Source: Christiangramia sp. (lineage in GTDB: Bacteria > Bacteroidota > Bacteroidia > Flavobacteriales > Flavobacteriaceae). Taken from it: a stretch of DNA of 7,517 nt. Where the stretch lies: the NCBI GenBank assembly GCA_024644145.1, contig JAHELO010000072.1:1-7517 (forward strand). The letters run 5' to 3'. Position 1 is the stretch's first letter, and every line of letters starts with the position of its first letter. Below the pieces are notes generated by a model, which saw only the letters and a list, made by a program, of their open reading frames with translations, searched no databases and was not told the DNA's origin. A program made the translations under genes and the position numbers. Below, one piece after another: positions 1 through 5,667 of the stretch.

Positions 1-1408
1 CCTTTAAAGTCATTGCAAGATGCAGACGGTTTCTTTCACCCCCGGAAAGCATACTAACTTTCTTGTTCTGCTCACTTCCGCTAAAATTGAAACGACTCAG
101 ATAAGCTCTTGAATTTACTTGACGGCCTCCCATCATGATCAGCTCCTGCTCATCACTAAAGTTTTGCCAGATAGTTTTTTCCGGATCTATGTTAGCGTGG
201 CTTTGATCTACATAAGCGATCTTGGCAGTTTCCCCAACAGTAAAGCTACCTTTATCTGGTTCTTCCTCCCCCATGATCATTTTAAAGATAGTGGTTTTAC
301 CCGCCCCGTTAGGACCAATTATACCAACAATACCAGCCTGCGGAAGGTTAAAGTTAAGATCTTCATATAACAATTTATCTCCAAAAGCCTTACTTACGCC
401 ATTCGCTTCGATCACATTTGTTCCCAAACGCGGACCATTCGGAATATAAATTTCAAGCTTCTCGTCCATTTGCTTTTGATCCTGACTTAAAAGTTTGTCA
501 TAATTCTTAAGCCTGGCCTTTTGTTTGGTCTGTCTTCCTTTTGGCGACATTCTGGACCATTCAAGTTCTCGTTCCAGAGTCTTCTGGCGTTTACTGGCCT
601 GTTTCTGTTCCTGTGCCAGTCTCTTAGATTTCTGATCCAACCAGGAAGAGTAATTACCTTTCCATGGTATTCCCTCTCCTCTGTCCAGCTCCAGAATCCA
701 TCCTGCAACATTATCAAGAAAATAACGGTCGTGAGTAACAGCGATCACGGTACCTTTATATTGCTGCAAATGGTGCTCCAGCCAGTGTACAGATTCTGCA
801 TCCAGGTGGTTGGTAGGCTCATCAAGTAACAGTACGTCTGGTTCCTGCAATAATAGTCTGCAAAGGGCCACCCTTCTTCTCTCCCCTCCTGATAGCACAG
901 AGATCTTTTTATCCGGCTCCGGAGTTCTCAGGGCATCCATGGCGATCTCCAGTTTGGTGTCAAGTTCCCAGGCGTTACTTGCATCGATCTTATCCTGAAG
1001 TTCAGCCTGCTTATCCATAAGCTTTTGCATCTTATCTGCATCTTCATAAACTTCCGGCAGACCAAACATATCATTGATCTTATTATATTCATCCAGGATT
1101 CCAACAGTTTCTGCAACCCCCTCTTTAACCACTTCCAGCACCGTCTTATCCTCATCAAGTTTAGGTTCCTGCTCCAGCATTCCCACACTGTAATTAGGAG
1201 AAAACACCACATCTCCCTGGAAATTCTGATCATTCCCAGCGATGATATTTAGCAAAGTAGATTTACCGGATCCGTTCAAACCTAAGATCCCGATCTTGGC
1301 CCCATAGAAGAAGCTTAAATAAATATTCTTCAATACCGGAGTGTTCGCCTTCGGAAAGGTCTTGGTTACTCCAGACATCGAAAAAATTACTTTTTTATCG
1401 TCTGACAT
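1..1408 (-). CDS. ettA: ABC-F translation factor EttA (energy-dependent translational throttle A), 3' end missing
   Basis: Cytoplasmic, non-transporter ABC ATPase of the ABC-F family. EttA binds the ribosomal E site and gates entry into elongation according to the ATP/ADP ratio (family knowledge). The gene starts at the ATG at 1406-1408 (MSDDKKVIF) and runs off the left edge; 469 codons are visible, while E. coli EttA has 555 residues. Two nucleotide-binding domains can be read. The first has Walker A GLNGSGKS (43-50), signature LSGGE (172-176) and Walker B ending DEPTNHLD (196-203). The second has Walker A GPNGAGKT (365-372) and signature LSGGE (454-458); its Walker B lies outside the window. 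Between them is the basic linker typical of EttA, with [11 protein letters not shown] from residue 246 and [11 protein letters not shown] from 283. These motifs separate it from Uup and from antibiotic-resistance ABC-F proteins. No frameshift was seen. It lies 63 bp downstream of the DinB-like gene on the same strand and may be co-transcribed or have its own promoter. No Shine-Dalgarno sequence is visible. Confidence 0.95.
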   Translation of the reverse strand, partial: MSDDKKVIFSMSGVTKTFPKANTPVLKNIYLSFFYGAKIGILGLNGSGKSTLLNIIAGNDQNFQGDVVFSPNYSVGMLEQEPKLDEDKTVLEVVKEGVAETVGILDEYNKINDMFGLPEVYEDADKMQKLMDKQAELQDKIDASNAWELDTKLEIAMDALRTPEPDKKISVLSGGERRRVALCRLLLQEPDVLLLDEPTNHLDAESVHWLEHHLQQYKGTVIAVTHDRYFLDNVAGWILELDRGEGIPWKGNYSSWLDQKSKRLAQEQKQASKRQKTLERELEWSRMSPKGRQTKQKARLKNYDKLLSQDQKQMDEKLEIYIPNGPRLGTNVIEANGVSKAFGDKLLYEDLNFNLPQAGIVGIIGPNGAGKTTIFKMIMGEEEPDKGSFTVGETAKIAYVDQSHANIDPEKTIWQNFSDEQELIMMGGRQVNSRAYLSRFNFSGSEQNKKVSMLSGGERNRLHLAMTLK

Positions 1409-1434
1409 ATATCTTAAAATTTAGTTTCGTTAAT

Positions 1435-1459
1435 ATTCAGGATTGCAAATATCCTGAAT
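1435..1459. repeat. 9-bp perfect inverted repeat between the DinB-like gene and ettA
   Basis: ATTCAGGAT (1435-1443) and its exact reverse complement ATCCTGAAT (1451-1459) flank a 7-nt loop. The repeat begins 12 bp past the DinB-like stop codon and ends 26 bp before the ettA start, in minus-strand reading. A run of T follows only on the plus strand (1459-1463), where no gene lies upstream. It is therefore not a standard intrinsic terminator for the minus-strand genes. It could be an operator, an mRNA 3'-end stabilising stem or a processing site ahead of ettA. The function is unknown. Confidence 0.5.
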
Positions 1460-1471
1460 TTTTCACAGAAT

Positions 1472-1951
1472 TCAATTATCATAAACATCCAATAATCTTC
1501 TAATTACCTGTAATTGCCCTGTGTGATATGCCGTATGCTCTATGACCAGCAACAGCTCCCTTAACAATGAATGTTCCTGGGAATTTAATACCGATGCCAT
1601 TAATTCATTTTGATCATCCTTTATGAATTTACTCAATGACATCCTGTCTTCAAAATATTCAGCCTTTAACTCTTCCCACGCTGTTTCATTAACCGGAGAT
1701 GGATAAGCAGGCCAATAGTCCCCAGGCCAGGTACGGGCTTGGTAATTTACAGTAGTGGTATAGGCAAGTATATCCCTTTGTACGAAAGTAATATGATAAA
1801 ATATTTCATAGAAAGAATAAGGTAAACCCGCGGGCCTTATACCCACCTTTGTAAAAGAAATATCGTCCAGAAATTCACCAACAGGAAGAAACGCTTCTCC
1901 CCCTTCAAGATGCCTGATTATTTGTTCTTTAACAGCAATTTCCTGACTCAT
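1472..1951 (-). CDS. DinB/YfiT-superfamily protein, putative metal-dependent enzyme
   Basis: A 159-residue soluble protein of the DinB-like four-helix-bundle superfamily (DinB_2/YfiT type), with no signal peptide or membrane segment. In this superfamily three histidines bind a divalent metal. The matching residues here are H53 in the FYHITF segment and H139 and H143 in the EHTAYHTGQ segment near the C-terminus, followed by the amphipathic helix QVIRRLLDVY. Length and His spacing fit the family. Members include thiol-dependent transferases (bacillithiol, mycothiol) and many of unknown reaction; the substrate cannot be told from sequence. DinB here is a B. subtilis damage-inducible family name, not DNA polymerase IV. 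It follows the small membrane-protein gene by 11 bp, so the two are probably translated from one mRNA; ettA lies 63 bp downstream. The ATG at 1949-1951 is preceded by an A/T-rich leader without a Shine-Dalgarno sequence, normal for Bacteroidota. Confidence 0.82.
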   Translation of the reverse strand: MSQEIAVKEQIIRHLEGGEAFLPVGEFLDDISFTKVGIRPAGLPYSFYEIFYHITFVQRDILAYTTTVNYQARTWPGDYWPAYPSPVNETAWEELKAEYFEDRMSLSKFIKDDQNELMASVLNSQEHSLLRELLLVIEHTAYHTGQLQVIRRLLDVYDN

Positions 1952-1962
1952 ATTGTTATTTA

Positions 1963-2142
1963 TTAAACCCGTCCTTTCAAGGCATTAAAAACCCAGGAAA
2001 TTAAAAAGAACCCTATCCCAGTAACCGAAAAACCTATGGCATATTCTTTATATTTCAAGACTCCCAATAAGACCAGCGCGGCTCCAACCAGAAAAGTAAG
2101 GAAAGAGGCCCATCCAAAAATGCTATTTTTATTCATCGCCAT
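1963..2142 (-). CDS. Small two-helix membrane protein of unknown function
   Basis: An open frame of 59 codons starting at the ATG at 2140-2142 and ending in TAA at 1963-1965. The product begins MAMNKNSIFGW and has two hydrophobic stretches, about residues 10-29 and 35-52, separated by the charged turn KYKEY. It ends in a conserved-looking basic tail, FNALKGRV. The second in-frame ATG (2134-2136) would give 57 residues starting MNKN and is equally plausible. This pattern matches the small flavobacterial membrane proteins that I recall being annotated as the CAL67264 family; that name is from memory and no role is known to me. Topology suggests a helical hairpin in the inner membrane with both ends on the same side. 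It is the first gene of the minus-strand group, 11 bp before the DinB-like start, which suggests translational or transcriptional coupling. Confidence 0.75.
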   Translation of the reverse strand: MAMNKNSIFGWASFLTFLVGAALVLLGVLKYKEYAIGFSVTGIGFFLISWVFNALKGRV

Positions 2143-2230
2143 AATTACTGCTTTACCCTAAAATCACTTAATTTTTAATACTTCAATAAGAAGAAGGAAT
2201 TGCTGTGTTTTTGTATTTTAGCCAACAACC

Positions 2231-2267
2231 ATTTCTGAGGAAAAATTCATAAAAATTCTTCAGAAAT
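2231..2267. repeat. Inverted repeat (potential 12-bp stem) upstream of the carboxyltransferase gene
   Basis: The arms ATTTCTGA (2231-2238) and TCAGAAAT (2260-2267) are perfect complements. The pairing can extend inward by one G-U and three Watson-Crick pairs to 2242/2256, leaving a 13-nt loop. The interior also contains a direct repeat, AAAAATTC at 2241-2248 and 2251-2258, with a 10-bp period. The element ends 60 bp before the ATG at 2328, so it could be an operator or a 5'-UTR stem-loop. No T-run follows, so it is not a simple terminator. Confidence 0.5.
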
Positions 2268-2269
2268 AA

Positions 2270-2288
2270 GATTAATTTAAAATTAATC
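2270..2288. repeat. AT-rich 19-bp palindrome upstream of the carboxyltransferase gene
   Basis: GATTAATTT (2270-2278) and AAATTAATC (2280-2288) are exact reverse complements around a single central A. The symmetry resembles a dimeric regulator's operator and its centre is 48 bp upstream of the ATG. Because it is almost all A and T, chance occurrence in such AT-rich DNA is a real possibility. Confidence 0.4.
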
Positions 2289-2327
2289 ACATTAAAATAA
2301 TCAATTTATTGTAAAAAGCTCAATATA

Positions 2328-3956
2328 ATGGATATCAACTTCAACAAAAATGAAGATCATAACAAGCTGTTGGTTTCAACCCTGAAACAAAAGCTGGCGA
2401 AAATAAAATTAGGAGGAGGAGAAAAGCGCATCGAGAAGCATCATGCCAAAGGAAAAATGACTGCCCGGGAACGAATAGATTTCCTGCTAGATGATAAAGA
2501 AAAATCTATCGAAATTGGTGCATTTGCCGGAGACGGTATGTATGAAGAACATGGTGGATGCCCTAGTGGCGGAGTGGTGGTGAAAATGGGTTATGTATCG
2601 GGAAAACAATGTATTGTAGTCGCCAATGATGCTACTGTTAAAGCCGGAGCATGGTTTCCGATCACAGGAAAAAAGAACTTGAGAGCTCAGGAGATCGCTA
2701 TCGAGAATAGATTACCTATAATATATCTGGTAGACAGCGCCGGAGTTTATCTACCTATGCAGGATGAGATCTTTCCAGATAAAGAACACTTTGGAAGAAT
2801 CTTTAGAAACAACGCGGTAATGAGCAGTATGGGTATTACCCAGATTGCAGCAGTTATGGGAAGTTGCGTTGCCGGCGGGGCATATTTGCCAATTATGAGT
2901 GATGAAGCTCTTATTGTGGAGAAAACAGGAAGTATTTTTCTTGCCGGAAGTTACCTTGTAAAAGCTGCTATTGGAGAATCTATAGATAACGAAACTCTGG
3001 GCGGTGCTACCACCCACAGTGAGATAAGCGGGGTTACAGATTATAAAGCGAAAGACGACAAGGATGCTTTAACACGTATTCAAAATATAATGGATAAGAT
3101 CGGGGATTATGACAAGGCCGGTTTTAGCCATAAAAAACCAGCTAAACCCAGGGAAAAACCTGAGGAAATCTACGGCATTTTACCCAAGAAACGAAGTGAC
3201 CAGTATGATATGCATGAGATCATTTACAGGCTGGTAGATAATTCAGAATTTGAAGAATATAAAGAGGGTTATGGACAAACCATTATAACCGGCTATGCTA
3301 GAATAGATGGATGGGCTGTGGGTATAGTAGCTAACCAGCGAAAGATTGTTAAGACCAAAAAGGGTGAAATGCAATTCGGTGGAGTTATCTATTCAGACTC
3401 TGCAGATAAAGCCACTCGTTTTATCGCTAATTGCAACCAAAAGAAGATACCCCTGGTTTTCTTACAGGATGTTACCGGTTTTATGGTAGGAAGTAAAAGT
3501 GAGCATGGCGGAATTATTAAAGACGGAGCTAAGATGGTTAATGCTGTAAGTAATTCGGTAGTGCCAAAATTTACCATTATAATAGGTAATTCCTATGGTG
3601 CAGGAAATTACGCCATGTGCGGAAAGGCCTATGACCCGAGACTTATCGCGGCATGGCCAAGTGCAGAACTTGCCGTAATGGGCGGCACCCAGGCTGCAAA
3701 GGTTTTAGCACAGATTGAAACCGCTTCTATGGAAAAAAAGGGAGAAAAGGTTGATGAGGAAAAGGAAAAAGAGGTTTTTGAAAAACTGAAAGCTAAATAT
3801 GACGCCCAGACCTCAGCTTACTATGCAGCTGCCCGAATCTGGACCGATGCCATTATAGATCCTTTAGATACCAGAAAATGGATCTCTATGGGAATTGAAG
3901 CCGCTAATCATGCCCCAATAGAAAAAGACTTTAACCTTGGAGTAATCCAAACCTGA
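2328..3956 (+). CDS. Acyl-CoA carboxylase beta (carboxyltransferase) subunit, methylcrotonyl/propionyl-CoA carboxylase type
   Basis: A 542-residue cytoplasmic protein with the two crotonase-like halves of a biotin-dependent carboxyltransferase. Such subunits move the carboxyl group from carboxybiotin to an acyl-CoA. N-domain motifs: IKLGGGEKR (26-34), GKMTARERID (42-51), ANDATVKAGAWFP (99-111), LRAQEIA (118-124), YLVDSAGVYLP (133-143) and the oxyanion-hole segment GSCVAGGAY (178-186). C-domain motifs: FLQDVTGFMVG (378-388), GNSYGAGNYAMCG (420-432) and AVMGGTQAAKVL (449-460). The motif set is closer to the beta subunit of 3-methylcrotonyl-CoA carboxylase (leucine breakdown) than to acetyl-CoA carboxylase AccD, but the substrate is not certain; propionyl- or geranyl-CoA remain possible. 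About a dozen extra residues, RKIVKTKKGEMQF (338-350), lie between the second-half core strand and the VIYSDSADKA segment when compared with human MCCB from memory. No biotin carboxylase or biotin carrier gene is in the window. An M1 peptidase gene follows after 8 bp, probably on the same transcript. Confidence 0.9.
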   Translation: MDINFNKNEDHNKLLVSTLKQKLAKIKLGGGEKRIEKHHAKGKMTARERIDFLLDDKEKSIEIGAFAGDGMYEEHGGCPSGGVVVKMGYVSGKQCIVVANDATVKAGAWFPITGKKNLRAQEIAIENRLPIIYLVDSAGVYLPMQDEIFPDKEHFGRIFRNNAVMSSMGITQIAAVMGSCVAGGAYLPIMSDEALIVEKTGSIFLAGSYLVKAAIGESIDNETLGGATTHSEISGVTDYKAKDDKDALTRIQNIMDKIGDYDKAGFSHKKPAKPREKPEEIYGILPKKRSDQYDMHEIIYRLVDNSEFEEYKEGYGQTIITGYARIDGWAVGIVANQRKIVKTKKGEMQFGGVIYSDSADKATRFIANCNQKKIPLVFLQDVTGFMVGSKSEHGGIIKDGAKMVNAVSNSVVPKFTIIIGNSYGAGNYAMCGKAYDPRLIAAWPSAELAVMGGTQAAKVLAQIETASMEKKGEKVDEEKEKEVFEKLKAKYDAQTSAYYAAARIWTDAIIDPLDTRKWISMGIEAANHAPIEKDFNLGVIQT

Positions 3957-3964
3957 TTTTAAAT

Positions 3965-5602
3965 ATGTTTAGACTAATTTTTTCAATAATTGCCCTCTTT
4001 ATTACTGCCTCTATTCAGGCTCAGGTGGTAGGCAAAAACCACAGCAACTATACTGAGGCAGATACTTTACGAGGATCCTTACGTCCTGAACGAACTAGTT
4101 ACGACGTACAGAAATATCATTTGAAACTAAAGGTGGAACCTGATAAGAAATTTATCTCAGGCTCCAATGTAATAAGTTTCCGGGTTGAAGAGGATATGCC
4201 AATAATGCAACTTGATCTCTTTGAGAATATGGAGATCGATTCAATAATGCATGCTGAGAAAAAATTAAAATATAATCGCAGGCATAATGCAGTTTTTATT
4301 GAATTTGAGGAGGCTTTAAAGAAAGGCAAAACAGATTCTATTAAATTCTACTACCATGGGAATCCAATAATAGCAGAGAATGCTCCCTGGGACGGTGGTT
4401 TTGTATGGAGCCAGGATAATGATGGTAATCCATGGATTGGACTCGCCGTGCAGGGAACCGGAGCCAGCCTCTGGTACCCTAATAAGGACCATCAAAGCGA
4501 TGAGCCTGAAAAAGCACAACTGGACATCGCTGTCCCTACAGGTTTAATGAATGTTTCTAATGGTCGCCTAATAGGAAAAAATGATCTGGAAAATGGATTT
4601 ACTGAGTGGAGCTGGAAGGTAGTGAACCCAATAAATAATTATAATCTAATGATCAATATCGGGAATTATGTACATTTTTCTGATCGATATAAAGATCTGG
4701 ACCTGGATTATTATGTTCTCCCCTATAACCTGGAAAAAGCGAAAGCTCAGTTTGCCGAAGTAAAAGAGATGATGGAATGCTTTTATGAAAAAATGGGGCC
4801 ATACCCGTTCGAGGAAGATGGTTTTAAACTTGTAGAAACCCCATATTTGGGAATGGAGCATCAGAGTGCCGTAGCCTACGGAAATAAATATCTTAAAGGC
4901 TATCTTGGCAATGATCTTTCAGGCACCGGAATTGGACTAAAATGGGATTTTATCATTATTCATGAGTCGGGCCATGAGTGGTACGGCAATAGTATAACTT
5001 CCAGAGATATTGCAGATATGTGGATCCATGAAGGCTTTACGAGTTATACCGAAGCCATCTATACGGAATGCCGGTGGGGAAAACAGGATGCATTAAAATA
5101 CCTGAGAGGTTTAAGAAAGAATGTTGGGAATATGAAACCAATTATCGGAGATTATGGCGTGAACGCAGAAGGTTCTGGTGATATGTATCATAAGGGTGCC
5201 AATCTATTGAATGTGATTAGAAGCATTTATGATGATGACGAGTTATGGTGGAATACCTTCAGGGATTACACACAAACCTTTAAACACCAGACAATCACAA
5301 GTGCAGATACTGAAGATTTTTTCAATAAAGCTACAGAGGTTGATTTAAAACCAGTGTTTGATCAGTATTTAAGGCATACTGCTATCCCTGTTCTTCAATT
5401 GAGACAGGGAGATGATAAGATTCTCTACCGTTGGAATGCAGATGTTGAAAACTTTAAAATGCCCGTAGATGTAATAATTGATGAAGAAGAAATTCGGCTT
5501 TTTGCCACCTCCGATTGGCAATCGTATCAAACCGGCGAGGAACTTGACGAACTGAAAGTGAACGATCTGGAATTCTATGTAAATACAGAAGTAGTTCCAT
5601 AG
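3965..5602 (+). CDS. Secreted M1-family zinc metallopeptidase (aminopeptidase)
   Basis: A 545-residue gluzincin that removes N-terminal residues from peptides, probably in the periplasm. The start MFRLIFSIIALF is a Sec signal peptide with a likely cleavage after SIQA (residue 19). Residues about 40-235 form the N-terminal beta domain and about 240-460 the thermolysin-like catalytic domain; a short C-terminal stretch follows. The zinc site is HESGH (H333, E334, H337) plus E356 in WIHEGF, 18 residues after H337, as expected for M1. Y408 in GDMYHKG fits the catalytic tyrosine. The exopeptidase motif, usually GAMEN, reads GMEHQ (296-300), with E298 as the likely N-terminus-binding glutamate. The protein is shorter than PepN-type enzymes and lacks their large helical C-terminal domain. 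The gene starts 8 bp after the carboxyltransferase stop, without a Shine-Dalgarno sequence, so it is probably in the same operon. A terminator-like hairpin follows its stop. The exact peptide preference cannot be told. Confidence 0.92.
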   Translation: MFRLIFSIIALFITASIQAQVVGKNHSNYTEADTLRGSLRPERTSYDVQKYHLKLKVEPDKKFISGSNVISFRVEEDMPIMQLDLFENMEIDSIMHAEKKLKYNRRHNAVFIEFEEALKKGKTDSIKFYYHGNPIIAENAPWDGGFVWSQDNDGNPWIGLAVQGTGASLWYPNKDHQSDEPEKAQLDIAVPTGLMNVSNGRLIGKNDLENGFTEWSWKVVNPINNYNLMINIGNYVHFSDRYKDLDLDYYVLPYNLEKAKAQFAEVKEMMECFYEKMGPYPFEEDGFKLVETPYLGMEHQSAVAYGNKYLKGYLGNDLSGTGIGLKWDFIIIHESGHEWYGNSITSRDIADMWIHEGFTSYTEAIYTECRWGKQDALKYLRGLRKNVGNMKPIIGDYGVNAEGSGDMYHKGANLLNVIRSIYDDDELWWNTFRDYTQTFKHQTITSADTEDFFNKATEVDLKPVFDQYLRHTAIPVLQLRQGDDKILYRWNADVENFKMPVDVIIDEEEIRLFATSDWQSYQTGEELDELKVNDLEFYVNTEVVP

Positions 5603-5635
5603 AAAAAGTCTCATTGGATTTATATTTTCTACTTT

Positions 5636-5667
5636 AGGGATTGATTATCAACTCAATCCCTTTTTTT
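5636..5667 (+). terminator. Intrinsic terminator-like hairpin after the M1 peptidase gene
   Basis: The arms GGGATTGA (5637-5644) and TCAATCCC (5653-5660) pair perfectly around an 8-nt loop, and A5636 can pair with T5661 as a ninth pair. Seven T residues follow at once (5661-5667). This is the classic shape of a rho-independent terminator on the plus strand, 34 bp past the M1 peptidase stop codon. Unusually, the T-run is directly followed by the ATG of the next gene (5668), so the element also occupies that gene's leader and may act as an attenuator or an initiation-masking stem. Confidence 0.8.

Larger units (their letters stand above)
2143..2327. promoter_or_regulatory. Divergent intergenic region between the small membrane-protein gene and the carboxyltransferase gene
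   Basis: This very AT-rich 185-bp spacer separates two oppositely transcribed gene groups, so it must hold promoters for both. I looked for the Bacteroidota pair (about TTG at -33 and TAnnTTTG at -7). The nearest -7-like match on the plus strand is TATTTTAG at 2214-2221 (one mismatch), but no TTG lies at suitable spacing, so no promoter is called. The plus-strand half carries two inverted repeats, listed separately. No small ORF with a believable product was found here. Confidence 0.5.

Noticed and set aside
521..829. Plus-strand open frame of about 102 codons inside the ettA region, with others nearby at 119-370 and 1025-1252
   Set aside because: They lie antisense to a continuous, motif-rich EttA frame, and their translations resemble no family. 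They are shadow frames.
1435..1463. Rho-independent terminator reading to the right (stem followed by five T)
   Set aside because: No plus-strand gene lies upstream of it, and on the minus strand the stem is not followed by a T-run.
2200..2221. Bacteroidota-type promoter (TTG at 2200-2202 with TATTTTAG at 2214-2221)
   Set aside because: The spacing is only 11 bp, far shorter than the usual -33/-7 distance, and the -7 element has a mismatch.
5615..5637. Promoter for the GH13 gene (TTG at 5615 with TACTTTAG at 5630-5637)
   Set aside because: The spacing is only 12 bp and the start site would fall inside the hairpin; the match is not convincing.
5641..5667. TTG start at 5641, giving nine extra N-terminal residues to the GH13 protein
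   Set aside because: It lies within the hairpin, and the extension (MIINSIPFF) precedes a complete lipoprotein signal peptide that starts naturally at ATG 5668.
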